Shown: positions 26,328 to 36,215 of the stretch, piece after piece
Numbering within the stretch: position 1 is the first letter of the stretch
Layout: the number at the start of each line of letters is the position of its first letter
From: Sphingomonas sp. HDW15A
GTDB taxonomy: Bacteria; Pseudomonadota; Alphaproteobacteria; Sphingomonadales; Sphingomonadaceae
Direction of reading: 5' to 3'
Assembly (NCBI RefSeq): GCF_011301715.1
Contig: NZ_CP049870.1
Span: forward strand, 310,001 to 374,000
DNA: 64,000 bases
Translations under genes and position numbers: made by a program
The notes under the pieces: model-generated
Databases searched by the model: none
The model's input: only the letters and a program-made list of their open reading frames with translations
Told to the model about the DNA's origin: nothing

Positions 26328-26989
26328 GCCGAGGGATCCTCCAGGCTATAGCCGAGACCGCGGATGGTGGTGATAACGTCGGCGCCGAGCTTCTTCCGGA
26401 TGCGCGTCACGAACACCTCGATCGTATTCGAATCCCGGTCGAAATCCTGGTCGTAGATGTGCTCGATGAGTTCGGTCCGGCTGACAACCTTGCCCTTGTG
26501 ATGCATCAGGTAGCTGAGCAGCTTGTACTCCTGGGCGGTCAACTTGACCGGCTCGCCGGCCTTGGTGACCTTGCCCGAGCGCGTATCGAGGCGGATGTCG
26601 CCGGCATTGAGTTCGGAACTGGCGTTGCCGGAAGCACGGCGGATCAGGGCACGAAGCCGGGCGATCAGCTCTTCGGTCTGGAATGGCTTGGCGAGATAAT
26701 CGTCGGCGCCGGCATCAAGGCCGGCCACCTTGTCGCTCCACGAATCGCGGGCAGTGAGCACGAGGACGGGCATCTTGCGGCCTTCCTTGCGCCATCGGTC
26801 AAGGACGGTCAGGCCGTCGATTTCCGGAAGGCCGAGGTCGAGAACGACGGCATCGTATGTTTCGGTCGAGCCGAGATAGTGGCCGTCTTCGCCGTCGGTG
26901 GCGAGGTCGACCGCATAGCCCGCGCCCTCAAGCGTCGAGCGAAGCTGCCTGCCGAGGTTGGGTTCGTCCTCGACGATCAGAACACGCAT
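26324..26989 (-). CDS. OmpR/PhoB-family response regulator
   Basis: 221 residues. Receiver domain: VEDE near the start, phospho-acceptor Asp in VVLDLGLPEIDG, Thr in VLTARDSW, Lys in YLAKPF. C-terminal winged helix (about 125-218) with LTAQEYKLLSYLMHHKGKV, SRTELIEHIYDQDFDRDSNTIEVFVTRIRKKLG and IRGLGYSL. It pairs with the downstream kinase (4-bp overlap). Together with PepSY upstream this resembles PhoP/PhoQ-like arrangements of alphaproteobacteria. Confidence 0.92.
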   Translation of the reverse strand: MRVLIVEDEPNLGRQLRSTLEGAGYAVDLATDGEDGHYLGSTETYDAVVLDLGLPEIDGLTVLDRWRKEGRKMPVLVLTARDSWSDKVAGLDAGADDYLAKPFQTEELIARLRALIRRASGNASSELNAGDIRLDTRSGKVTKAGEPVKLTAQEYKLLSYLMHHKGKVVSRTELIEHIYDQDFDRDSNTIEVFVTRIRKKLGADVITTIRGLGYSLEDPSA

Positions 26990-27099
26990 GGATCAGTCCC
27001 TTTGAGAAATCATGTCGCATGACCAAACCCGCCTTAAGCTGAACGGTTGCTTGGGCGCAACGAAATGGAAGTTCGCAGGGATACGGAAAAAATCTGCGC

Positions 27100-27393
27100 T
27101 CAGCGCGACCAGCTCATGATCTTGCCGGTCGCCGCGTCGACGTCCACCCAGATTACACGGCCATTGCGCATAAACTTCAGGCGGTAGGTCGAGCCTCGAA
27201 ATTCCGGTCCAAGATAGTCCGCACCACCCATGTGCGGCATTACGCGCCGCTCGATCATCGGCAGCGGCATGGATCGGCCTTCGCGGGTCGCTTCGAACGC
27301 GCGATCCTGGTCGCGCGGACGCTCGGCCAGCGCGGGGCTGGTGAAGAGACCGGCCACAGAGGTGGCGGCAAGAAGGGCACGATACAGGCGCAT
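27100..27393 (-). CDS. PepSY-domain small exported protein
   Basis: 97 residues from the ATG at 27393 (MRLYRALLAATS), with signal peptide ending SPALA-ERP. The mature part ends in a PepSY-like fold: YRLKFMRNGRVIWVDVDAATGKIMSW. PepSY proteins are often encoded next to OmpR/PhoQ systems and may act as inhibitors or sensors of periplasmic proteolysis. The gene is 110 bp upstream of the response regulator on the same strand. Confidence 0.75.
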   Translation of the reverse strand: MRLYRALLAATSVAGLFTSPALAERPRDQDRAFEATREGRSMPLPMIERRVMPHMGGADYLGPEFRGSTYRLKFMRNGRVIWVDVDAATGKIMSWSR

Positions 27394-27476
27394 GGCAAAT
27401 AACTTTGTCGAAGGATTTCCTCGTTTTCTAAGCACAAGCCATTGAATGAGTTATGAACATCACCGTCGCGGCAGGT

Positions 27477-27865
27477 TCAGGAAGCATTTGCGGGCTCCCA
27501 TAACTCGATCGGATTACCTTCCGGGTCGTGAACCCGCGCAAATCGGCCGATCTCCGGCATAGCGTCCCATTCGGACTTGGTGATCACTTCGATTCCCGCC
27601 TTGCGAAGCTTGTCCAGCAGGGCGTCGAGCTCGCTCACCCGAAGATTGATCATCGCCTGCTTATCCGCGGCGAAATAATCGCTGTCGGCCTTGAATGGCT
27701 CGAAGACCATTGGCCCACCTTTCGTGAACCAGACCCACTCATTGCTTTCGCCCTTATCGTCGGTTCCACAGCCCCCACCGACTCCTAGATGCTCGCGATA
27801 CCAGGCTTTCAAAGCGTCTGGGTCGGCCGAGCGAAAGAAATAGCCCCCATTCCCAATACCGGCAT
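27477..27865 (-). CDS. VOC-superfamily (glyoxalase/bleomycin-resistance fold) protein, frameshifted near its start
   Basis: About 129 residues. In the main frame the sequence runs GYFFRSADPDALKAWYREHLGV, WVWF, MINLRVSELDALLDKL and FARVHDPEGNPIELWEP, a complete single VOC domain with the metal-binding Glu near the end. The natural start is the ATG at 27865 (MPVLGMG), but it is one base out of frame with the rest: adding one C to the C5 run at 27844-27848 gives MPVLGMGGYFF, as expected for the family. Without this, only non-ATG starts inside the domain are available. Function is unassigned: glyoxalase-like enzyme, dioxygenase or drug-binding protein. Confidence 0.75.
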
Positions 27866-27961
27866 GATTGGCTCCCCTTATTTCCTCCAGGAGACTAGTC
27901 TCATCCTATGCTAAGCGCCAGCAGGTGACGGCGGGGCCGCGCCCAACTAGAGAGCGCGACC

Positions 27962-29763
27962 ATGATTCCCCCGTTCTCTCCTATGAAAAGCTCGGCCTGG
28001 TGCAAGGCGAAGGCTGGCTTTTTCGCGAACTTGATATCCATATCGGGCCTCGCGACCGGCTGGCACTGATCGGACGCAATGGCGCCGGCAAGACGACACT
28101 TCTGAAATGCCTGGCCAAGCTCATTGATACTGATGAGGGCCAGCGCAAGATCGTGCCCGGAACTCGGGTCGTTTTGCTTGAGCAAGACCCGGAAATGGGC
28201 GCCTACGTCACGCTGGAGGACTGGGTTTTGGCCGGAAGCGGCGCACCGGCCGCGTATGAGGCGGCAGCCATCGCCGACCAGATCGGCATCGACCTCAGCC
28301 GCGACGTCTCTACGGCCAGCGGCGGGGAGCGGCGGCGGGCGGCGATCGTCCGCGCACTCGCGCAGGAACCCGACGTGCTGCTGCTCGACGAGCCGACTAA
28401 CCACTTGGACCTCGGCGCAATCGACTGGCTGGAAGACTGGCTGAACCGCTTCAAGGGTGCCTTCATCGTCATCAGTCACGACCGAACCTTCCTGACCCGA
28501 CTGACGAAGAGCTGCCTCTGGCTTGACCGCGGCACAATACGGCGCGCGGAGATCGGCTTTGGCGGTTTCGATGCGTGGACGGAAAAAGTCTATGCCGAGG
28601 AGCAGCGCGCGGCCGAGAAGCTCGACGCCAAGCTGGCGATCGAACTGCACTGGCTTCAGCGCGGCGTTACCGCGCGGCGGCGGCGAAATCAGGGCAGGCT
28701 CGCGAAACTTCAGGACATGCGCGCTCAGCGGGCAGCAATGCTTGGCCCGTCGGGGGCGGCCAAGCTCGCCCTGTCCAAGGACGATGTGAAAACCAAGACC
28801 GTCATAGAAGCGGAAAATGTCTCCAAGGTGTTCGGTGAACGTCCGATCATCCGCGACTTCACCTTGCGGATCCAGCGTGGCGACCGGATCGGCCTGGTCG
28901 GTGCGAACGGCACGGGTAAGACGACGTTGCTGAAGCTGCTGACGAGGGAAATCGCGCCGGACAGCGGAACGGTGAGCCACGCGAAGACGCTTTCCGGAAT
29001 CGTCATTGACCAGCAGCGCAAGCTCATGGAGCCGACCCGCCGGGTCCGCGATGTGCTTGCCGAAGGCGGCGACTGGATCGAGGTCCGCGGGCAGAAGAAG
29101 CACATCAAAGGTTACCTCAAGGAATTCCTGTTTGCGCCGGAATTGACGGAAGCGCCGGTCGGGTCGCTGTCCGGAGGCGAGCGCTCTAGGCTGCTCCTGG
29201 CGCGAGAGTTCGCAAGGGCGTCGAACCTGCTTGTGCTCGACGAGCCGACCAATGATCTCGACCTCGAGACGCTTGACCTTCTGCAGGAGGTGATCGCCGA
29301 TTACGAAGGCACAGTGCTGATCGTCAGCCACGACCGCGACTTCCTCGACAAGACCGTGACGGTGACGCTTGGGCTGGACGGGTCGGGCAAGGTCGACATC
29401 GTCGCCGGCGGCTATGAGGACTGGGCAAAAAGGCGGCAAGCCGGTCGTGCTCCCGCGAAGGCTGAAGGGCAGTCGCGCGATGCGCCGAGGAATGAAAAGG
29501 CTGGAGCCCAGTCCACACAAGGGAGCAGGAAGCTTTCTTACAAGGACCAGCGTGATCTCGAACGGTTGCCGGATGAGGTCGCCCGCATCGACGGCGAACT
29601 CATGGCGGTGGAGGACTTGCTACACGACCCTGACCTCTACACGCGCGATCCGGCGAGGTTCGCGGGGCTAAGCGAGCGTGCGACCGCCCTTCGCGCCGAA
29701 AAAGACGCCGCGGAGGAACGCTGGCTGGAGGTTGCGGCGATGGCCGAGGAACTGAACGGCTAG
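27962..29763 (+). CDS. uup: ABC-F ATPase Uup, start region frameshifted
   Basis: About 600 residues, two ATP-binding cassettes without membrane segments: Walker A GRNGAGKTT and GANGTGKTT, signatures SGGERRRAAI and SGGERSRLLLA, Walker B LLLDEPTNHLDL and LVLDEPTNDLDL, then a C-terminal coiled-coil domain (about the last 80 residues) typical of Uup, which binds branched DNA or ribosomes. The frame is open from 27868 (TTG; GTG at 27925), but family members start M-PPVLSYE. Here ATG ATT CCC CC at 27962 is one base short of the GTTCTCTCC frame in a C5 run (27968-27972). Convergent with DUF885, the stops overlapping by 4 bp. Confidence 0.88.
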
Positions 29764-31574
29764 GCGACCCCGGCGCGCTCCATGATCCGCCGCTCCAGAA
29801 TGGTGAGCGGCATCGCGCCTTCCTTCAGTACTTCGTGGAACTGGCGGAGGTCGAAGCGCGGCCCGAGCGCTGACTTCGCTTTCTCCCGGGCACGCAGCCA
29901 GGCGAGATGCCCGATCTTGTAGCTACAGGCCTGGCCGATGGACACGCAATAGCGGTCGACCTCGCGCTCGACGCGCGGACGGGGAAAGCCGGTCGCGCCG
30001 ACCATGTAATCGACGGCCTGCTTGCGGCTCCAGCCCTTGGAATTGAGGCCGGTATCGACGACGAGGCGCGCCGAACGGAACAGGAAGCTCTGCAGATAGC
30101 CGGCGCGCTCGATCCCCTCGTAGATGCCCATTTCATCCGCAAGTTGCTCGGAATAAAGGCCCCAGCCTTCGATGTAGCTGTTGTAGAAGCTGATCTTGCG
30201 AAGCATCGGAATATCCTTCGATTCCTGAGCAAGGCTGATCTGCAGGTGGTGGCCGGGTACGCCCTCGTGGACGGTGAGCGAGGGCAGCGAATACTTTGGC
30301 CAGTCGCCGGTAGATTTAAGGTTGATCCAGTATATCGCCGGGCGCGTCCCGTCGAGCGTGGCCGGATTGTAATAGCCGTTTGAGGCTCCATCCTGGATTT
30401 CCACCGGCACTCGCCGAATTTCGAGCGGCTGGCTTGGCAGCGTGGCGAAGGCCTCGGGCAATTTCGCCATCATCTTCTTGTAACTGGAGTCGAGACCGGC
30501 GAGCAGCTGGGCACGCCCCGCGTCGGTGTTTGGATAGAGCTGCGACGGGTCCTTGTTCAGCGCAGCAAGGCGTTCGCCGACCGAGCCCTGAGTGTAGCCC
30601 GCGGCCCTGAGGATGGTGTCGAGTTTGGCGGTATATTCAGCGACCTGCGACAGGCCCAGCTCATGAACTTCCTGCGGCGTCATGTTGGTGGTCGTCGCCT
30701 GCGCGAGCGCCGCTGCGTAGACGGCCGGCTCGGGGAGGCGGGTTGCGCCGTCGCCGGGCCTTGTGGTGGCCTTAAGCGCGGTCAATGCCGCGACCTGGCG
30801 GTCGAGTGCCGGATAGACCTCGCGCTCCACGATCCGCGCCGCGCGAGCCGCCCAGTCGCCGGCGATGTTCTTCTTCGCTGCGCGATCCGCAAGTGACTTC
30901 ACCATGCCGCTTTGTGCCGCGGCCGGGGCACGAAGCTTGGCGATCTGGCCGAGCGCCAGGTCGAGCGACCACGCCGGGGCAAGATAGCCGCGTGCCGCCT
31001 GGCGACGCTGCTCGGCGGTCTCGTAATCGAGGATCTTTGGAAATTCGGTAAGGCGCGAAAGATAGGCTTCCGCGTCCGAGGCGCTATCGACCGGGTGGGT
31101 GCTGTCTAGGAAATCTGGAATGTTGAAGTAGGCGCCGTCCTGCTGGCTGATCATGTACGGGCTCTGCACACTGTCGAGGTCAAAGCGCGTCGGAGCGGTC
31201 AGATTTCGTTCGGCGTCGTAGATGACGATCTCGCGGTTGAGCTTGCCGTTGGTCGACAGCGTCGCAGGATTGACCGCGCGAACTGCTGCAAGCTGGCGCT
31301 TGGTTCGGGCGACGTCTTCGGCGCGGGCCTGCTGGGCCGGCTTGGGATCGAACGTGCGGCGGAGGCGGGCCTTGTCGCCCTTGTCGAGACCGAGGCTCGT
31401 GGCGAAGCCGGGCGAATTCTCGACTGTCTCTTCGAATATCTTGTCGAACAGGGCATTCAACTTGGCGTCGCCGGGCGCTGCCGCGGTCTCAGCTTTGGCG
31501 GGCTTGGCCTTGAGGCTGAAGGGAAGTGCGAAGGCGGTGGCGCTGGCAGTCGACAGGAACGAGCGGCGGTCCAT
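29760..31574 (-). CDS. DUF885-family putative metallopeptidase, exported
   Basis: 604 residues with a twin-arginine-like signal (DRRSFLSTASATAFALPFS). Most of the protein is helical. The key site is TVHEGVPGHHLQ (about residue 420), an HExxxH-type zinc motif, with a later EGWGLYSEQL whose Glu is the likely third ligand, as in DUF885/M32-like carboxypeptidase folds. These are secreted or periplasmic peptidase-like proteins of undefined substrate. The stop overlaps that of uup by 4 bp (convergent). Confidence 0.85.
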   Translation of the reverse strand: MDRRSFLSTASATAFALPFSLKAKPAKAETAAAPGDAKLNALFDKIFEETVENSPGFATSLGLDKGDKARLRRTFDPKPAQQARAEDVARTKRQLAAVRAVNPATLSTNGKLNREIVIYDAERNLTAPTRFDLDSVQSPYMISQQDGAYFNIPDFLDSTHPVDSASDAEAYLSRLTEFPKILDYETAEQRRQAARGYLAPAWSLDLALGQIAKLRAPAAAQSGMVKSLADRAAKKNIAGDWAARAARIVEREVYPALDRQVAALTALKATTRPGDGATRLPEPAVYAAALAQATTTNMTPQEVHELGLSQVAEYTAKLDTILRAAGYTQGSVGERLAALNKDPSQLYPNTDAGRAQLLAGLDSSYKKMMAKLPEAFATLPSQPLEIRRVPVEIQDGASNGYYNPATLDGTRPAIYWINLKSTGDWPKYSLPSLTVHEGVPGHHLQISLAQESKDIPMLRKISFYNSYIEGWGLYSEQLADEMGIYEGIERAGYLQSFLFRSARLVVDTGLNSKGWSRKQAVDYMVGATGFPRPRVEREVDRYCVSIGQACSYKIGHLAWLRAREKAKSALGPRFDLRQFHEVLKEGAMPLTILERRIMERAGVA

Positions 31575-31670
31575 GAGAAAGTCTCCATAGGGCGTTTGGC
31601 CGGAGACTAAGGGTCATGGCGAAGCGGGCAACCGCCGTTCGTCGATTTTTCGGCGTCGTCCGTCGGCCGT

Positions 31671-33047
31671 TCAAGCCCCGAGCTGATACTGCTTCATCAA
31701 ATCGTAGAGCGTCGGACGGCTGATCCCGAGCAGCTTGGCAGCGCCGGAAATGTTATTCTCCGTTCGGGTAAGCGCCTGGTGGATCGCGCGGCGGTCGGCG
31801 ACCTCTCGCGCAGCGCGCAGGTTGATCGGCATGGCCCCGACGTCTTTTTCCTCTGCCGTGGCGAGGTCGAGATCGGCAGCAGTAATAAGCTTGCCGTCGG
31901 CCATGATCACCGCGCGCTTCACTCGGTTTTCGAGCTCACGGACATTACCGGGCCAGCTATGCCGGTCGATCGCCTCGGCGGCGTCAGGGGCAATGCCCTG
32001 AACGCTGGGATTGAGCTCGCGCGCGAAACTGTTGACGAAGTGACGGGCGAGCAGGATCGCGTCGCCCGGCCGCTCGGCCAGCGAGGGTATGGGGACCACA
32101 ATCTCGGCGAGGCGATAGTAAAGATCCTCGCGAAAGCGGCCGTCCGCCTGCATCGCCGCAAGATCCTGGTGGGTGGCACAAACGATGCGGGTATCGACTG
32201 CAATCGGCTGACGCCCGCCAATCCGCTCGATCACGCGCTCCTGCAGGAATCGCAGCAGCTTGACCTGAAGCGGCAGGGGGATGTCCCCCACTTCGTCCAG
32301 GAACAGGGTCCCGCCCTCGGCCAGCTCGATCTTGCCGGGCGTGGTCTTGACCGCACCGGTGAACGCGCCGCGTTCATAGCCGAACAATTCCGCTTCGAGC
32401 AGGTTCTCGGGGATCGCCGCGCAGTTGATTGCGACGAACGCGGCGTCCTTGCGTGGACTCTTGTCGTGGACCGCTCGGGCGAGCAGTTCCTTGCCGGTAC
32501 CGCTCGCGCCAAGCAGCATCACCGACACGTTTGCGCCCGCGACCCTCTCGATCGTGTTCGCAATCTTCTGCATTGCGGGAGCGACGGTGACGATCGAGCC
32601 CAATACCGTGGCCGAACCGGACAGGCCCTGCTCGAGGCGGCGGTTTTCCTCCTCGATCGCATGAAGGTGAAAGGCACGTGCGACGATCAGGCCGAGCTGA
32701 TCGATATCGACCGGCTTGGGGTAGAAATCATAGGCCCCGAGCGCGATGGCCTTCAGGGCGCTTTCGCGTGCGCCGTGGCCGGACGCGACTATGACCTTGG
32801 CGTCGGGCTTGATGGCGAGCAGTTCGCTTAGCGTCGCGAAGCCCTCGGTCGTACCGTCGGGGTCCGGTGGGAGACCAAGGTCGAGCGTGACGACGGCTGG
32901 CTCGTGGAGGCGAAGCATCTCTATCGCCTGCGCGCGGTTGGAGGCGGTGACGACCCGATAGCCGTCGTAGGCCCATTTCAGCTGGCGCTGCAGCCCTTCG
33001 TCATCCTCGACGACGAGCAGGACGGGGAGGTCGTTATTGTCGCTCAT
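31671..33047 (-). CDS. prsR: PrsR: sigma-54-dependent response regulator of the XrtA/PEP-CTERM system
   Basis: 458 residues. Receiver domain (1-130, VVEDDEG and phospho-acceptor region VVTLDLGLPPDPDG). AAA+ domain with Walker A GASGTGKE, the sigma-54-contacting GAFTGA loop, Walker B GGTLFLDEVGD and the R-finger region. A Fis-type HTH ends the protein (NNISGAAKLLGISRPTLYDLMKQYQLG). The order and the adjacent PrsK identify PrsR, which activates sigma-54 promoters of PEP-CTERM/exosortase genes. Start overlaps the PrsK stop by 4 bp. No exosortase or PEP-CTERM substrate is encoded in the window. Confidence 0.9.
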   Translation of the reverse strand: MSDNNDLPVLLVVEDDEGLQRQLKWAYDGYRVVTASNRAQAIEMLRLHEPAVVTLDLGLPPDPDGTTEGFATLSELLAIKPDAKVIVASGHGARESALKAIALGAYDFYPKPVDIDQLGLIVARAFHLHAIEEENRRLEQGLSGSATVLGSIVTVAPAMQKIANTIERVAGANVSVMLLGASGTGKELLARAVHDKSPRKDAAFVAINCAAIPENLLEAELFGYERGAFTGAVKTTPGKIELAEGGTLFLDEVGDIPLPLQVKLLRFLQERVIERIGGRQPIAVDTRIVCATHQDLAAMQADGRFREDLYYRLAEIVVPIPSLAERPGDAILLARHFVNSFARELNPSVQGIAPDAAEAIDRHSWPGNVRELENRVKRAVIMADGKLITAADLDLATAEEKDVGAMPINLRAAREVADRRAIHQALTRTENNISGAAKLLGISRPTLYDLMKQYQLGA

Positions 33048-35122
33048 GCGCGCTTCCTCTGTACGGACTGTGCCGCTGCCGCGGCCAAATGGATCACGAA
33101 CTTGCTGCCCCTGCCTGGAGCGCTCTCCACGGCTAGGCGGCCGCCCATCGCATGGACGAGGGCGCGCGCCTCGAATGCACCAATTCCGAAGCCGCCGGCC
33201 TTGGTGGAGGCGAACGGCTCGAACAGGCGGGTCCGCACGAACTCGCTGTCCATGCCTGTGCCGCGGTCGATGACCGCGACGCTCGCGCCATGCTCATCGC
33301 AGTCCACGCGGACAATCACCGGCGCACCGGCAGGGCTTGCGTCGACGGCATTCTGGACCAGGTGGCCGATCGCCTGATCGAGCAGCAGCGGATCGGCCAT
33401 GACCCATCCCCCGTCGCCGACAAGCTCGATCGGATGGCCAACGCGTTTTGCCGCAATCGCCCCCGCGACGAGGTCGCGCAGCGGTGTGGCCTCTATCTTG
33501 GCCGGTCGAGCGTCCGCCGCCGGCCCTAGGCGAGCGAGCAGGTCGTTCATTTTGCCAACCGAGCTCTTTAAAGTCGCCACCATGTCCGCCCGAAACTCGG
33601 GATTGTCGGAATGCCGCTCAGCGTTGCGGGCGACCAGCGACAATTGGCTCACCAGATTCTTAATGTCGTGAAGGATGAAAGCGAATCGCCGGTTGAATTC
33701 GTCGAACCTCTGGGCGCGAGCGAGGGCTTGTTGGCCGTGCGCTTCCGCGAGGGTCGCGGCAGCCTGCCGGCCTGCCGTCTTGAGAAGATCGAAATCTTCC
33801 CAGTCGAGATCGCGGCGTTGGGGCGGTGCGGCCAGAAGCACCAGCCCTACAAGCCGTCCGGAATGAACCAGCGGAACGCCCGCCCAGGCGTCGTGGCTGT
33901 CGACCAGCCATGTCGGCAACGGCAGGCGCGAAGCACCGTCGGCGTCTTCACGCAGGCGATCGAGCGCCATGATCTGAGGCTCGCGCTCCAAATCCTGCCA
34001 GCGCAACTGGTCGAGCGGGTCGGCGGCAAAATTGCAGCCGGTCCAGTTCCAGCGCGCGGCCTCACCGATCTGCCCGTGCGGATCGGTCACAAGCAGCATG
34101 CCGCCGGGAGACTCCATGATGTCCGCGAAAGCCTTGACCAGCCTCTCCCCGACGGGCGGCGCATCGGGACCGGAATATCCGATGGTATCCGCGAAACGAA
34201 GCCACTCGCTCCGATAGTCGTAGCGATGCTCGAACAGATGTTTGGTGAGCTTTACCCGCGCCCAGGCCCGAGCAGAAGGCGACGTCCCTAGGACGAGGCC
34301 GGCAACGACCATTGCCGCCAGGACCGCCGCCAGTAGGGGGCGCGACCATTCAACCCCCGACCGCCCAAGCGCGTTGGCAAGGATCGTCATGGTCACGAAA
34401 TAGGCGCAGATTCCGAGCAGCGAGAGAGACTGGAACGTGGCGTCCCGCGACAGCCGGATACGCCAGCCGTCGGCCTGCCCTGCTGCGAGTGCGAACAGCG
34501 GCGCTGTCAACGCGACCGCCAGCCCGCGCCATTCCGTAAGCCACGATGGCGAACCGGTATCGAGATAAGCGAGAGTGTAAAGGTTGAGGTCGACGCCCCA
34601 AGTGGCGACCAAAGCCAGCATCGCCGTGCCAATCGATTGTCGGCCTCGGGAATCAGCCTGGGCATAAAGGTTATGGACGAGGACGAGGAGTCCGGCCGCG
34701 GCAGTGATCCGGAGCAAAGCCGAGGTGGAAACAAGAGCCGCTTCGGTGCTCATCGCATGGCCCAACAGGTCAGCGACGAGCTGAAGACCGATGACTCCGC
34801 CTACGGCAGCATAGACCAGCCTCAAGCCTCGCTGACGCTCGACCTTTTCCCGTCCGCCGGAAAGGCTGTGGAGCAGTGCAAGCCAGACCAGGTTACGGAA
34901 GGATTCGGCAAGGCCGGCAAGGACCGACATGGGCCCGATCGCGCTAAGCCACGCCCAGCAAGCAGTAAGTGCGAAACCGGCCAGCAACAAACGCTGGGCA
35001 GGCAAATGTACCCCGTGCCTGGAGCGCCACAGGATCAACGCCGAGAAGACGAGGCCGGCGGCGGCGAAGCCGCCGAAGCCAATCACGCTGTTCGTGCCCA
35101 TCGCTGTCAATTCCGCCGACAT
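33044..35122 (-). CDS. prsK: PrsK: histidine kinase of the XrtA/PEP-CTERM system
   Basis: 692 residues. Eight or so membrane helices fill the first 300 residues. A GAF-like domain follows (about 310-460, WLVDSHDAWAGVPLVHSG), then the H-box FILHDIKNLVSQLSLVARNAERH and a HATPase domain (IGHLVQNAVDASP, VIDRGTGMD, GFGIGAFEARAL). This layout is specific to PrsK, the membrane sensor that phosphorylates PrsR. The ATG at 35122 is used; MGTNS seven codons later is an alternative. Divergent from the aldo/keto reductase by 59 bp. The signal is unknown. Confidence 0.9.
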   Translation of the reverse strand: MSAELTAMGTNSVIGFGGFAAAGLVFSALILWRSRHGVHLPAQRLLLAGFALTACWAWLSAIGPMSVLAGLAESFRNLVWLALLHSLSGGREKVERQRGLRLVYAAVGGVIGLQLVADLLGHAMSTEAALVSTSALLRITAAAGLLVLVHNLYAQADSRGRQSIGTAMLALVATWGVDLNLYTLAYLDTGSPSWLTEWRGLAVALTAPLFALAAGQADGWRIRLSRDATFQSLSLLGICAYFVTMTILANALGRSGVEWSRPLLAAVLAAMVVAGLVLGTSPSARAWARVKLTKHLFEHRYDYRSEWLRFADTIGYSGPDAPPVGERLVKAFADIMESPGGMLLVTDPHGQIGEAARWNWTGCNFAADPLDQLRWQDLEREPQIMALDRLREDADGASRLPLPTWLVDSHDAWAGVPLVHSGRLVGLVLLAAPPQRRDLDWEDFDLLKTAGRQAAATLAEAHGQQALARAQRFDEFNRRFAFILHDIKNLVSQLSLVARNAERHSDNPEFRADMVATLKSSVGKMNDLLARLGPAADARPAKIEATPLRDLVAGAIAAKRVGHPIELVGDGGWVMADPLLLDQAIGHLVQNAVDASPAGAPVIVRVDCDEHGASVAVIDRGTGMDSEFVRTRLFEPFASTKAGGFGIGAFEARALVHAMGGRLAVESAPGRGSKFVIHLAAAAAQSVQRKRA

Positions 35123-35181
35123 GTCGCGGAGTGTCGGATAAATTTACAAACAAAGGCTGAAGAAGGCGCTACAAAGCGAAA

Positions 35182-36129
35182 ATGAGCGATTTCGAGTTGC
35201 GGCCGCTGGGGAACAGCGGGTTGAAAGTTGCGCCGCTGGCGCTTGGCGGAAATGTCTTCGGATGGACGGCCGACAAGGAAAGCAGCTTTCGCATCCTCGA
35301 TGCCTTCGTCGATGCCGGCGGCACGATGATCGACACCGCCGACGTATATTCCGCCTGGGTGCCAGGCCATAGGGGCGGCGAAAGCGAGACGGTCATCGGC
35401 GAGTGGCTGGCACGCGATCCCACCAGACGCGACAAGGTAGTGATCGCCACGAAGGTCGGTTTCATGGCCGGGCTCAAGCCCGAGACGATCGGTCCCGCGT
35501 GCGATGCATCACTTGAGCGCCTCGGGGTCGAAACGATCGATCTCTATTACCAGCACAAGGACGATGAGAGCATTCCTCTTGCCGAGAGCCTTGGAGCTTT
35601 CGAGGAGTTGCGCAGGGCTGGCAAGATTCGCGCGATCGGTCTTAGCAACTTCACTGCGGATCGGGTGGAGGAAGCGCTCGCGGTTTGCGATGCGCAGGGG
35701 TTCGCGAAACCCGCAGCGTTGCAAAACTGGTACAATCTTGTCGAGCGCGGAAAGTACGAAGGCGCTCTTCAGGACGTGACCATCGCGGCCGGCCTGTCGC
35801 AATTCCCCTATTACGGCCTCGCCAACGGATTCCTCACCGGAAAATACCGGTCTGAAGACGATCTCCAGAAGAGCCCGCGCGGTTTGAGAAATATCGAATA
35901 TGTCAAAAGTGAGCGCGGGCAGCGTGTGCTCGCCGCGCTTGAAACTGTCGCCGCCGAAACCCGCAGCGCGCTGGCGACGGTCGCGCTCGCCTGGCTAAAG
36001 GCCCAGGCCGGTGTGACCGCGCCCATCGCTAGCGCCACCAGCCGCGATCAGCTAGATCAACTCGTCGCGGCCCTGCATCTCGATCTCCGGCCTGAGCAAA
36101 TAGACACACTGACCGCGGCCAGCGATTAA
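35182..36129 (+). CDS. Aldo/keto reductase
   Basis: 315 residues, a full (beta/alpha)8 NADPH-dependent reductase. Catalytic residues are visible: Asp in TADVYSAW with the Tyr, Lys in VVIATKVG and His in YYQHKDD. The C-terminal cofactor part contains ASATSRDQLDQL. It resembles the YhdN/general stress AKR group rather than human-type AKR1. It reduces aldehydes or ketones, substrate unknown. It is divergent from prsK and has an independent promoter region. Confidence 0.9.
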   Translation: MSDFELRPLGNSGLKVAPLALGGNVFGWTADKESSFRILDAFVDAGGTMIDTADVYSAWVPGHRGGESETVIGEWLARDPTRRDKVVIATKVGFMAGLKPETIGPACDASLERLGVETIDLYYQHKDDESIPLAESLGAFEELRRAGKIRAIGLSNFTADRVEEALAVCDAQGFAKPAALQNWYNLVERGKYEGALQDVTIAAGLSQFPYYGLANGFLTGKYRSEDDLQKSPRGLRNIEYVKSERGQRVLAALETVAAETRSALATVALAWLKAQAGVTAPIASATSRDQLDQLVAALHLDLRPEQIDTLTAASD

Positions 36130-36215
36130 CGCCGAGACGACGCGCCAGCGCGCCCGTTCGGTTCGCGGCGATTTCGCTGCTGGCCTATCTTGTCGTCAAA
36201 GGAGTTTGCGTAACA

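Noticed and set aside
27901-29520. Long minus-strand frame opposite uup
   Set aside because: The plus strand encodes clear ABC-F motifs; the antisense frame shows no recognisable domain.
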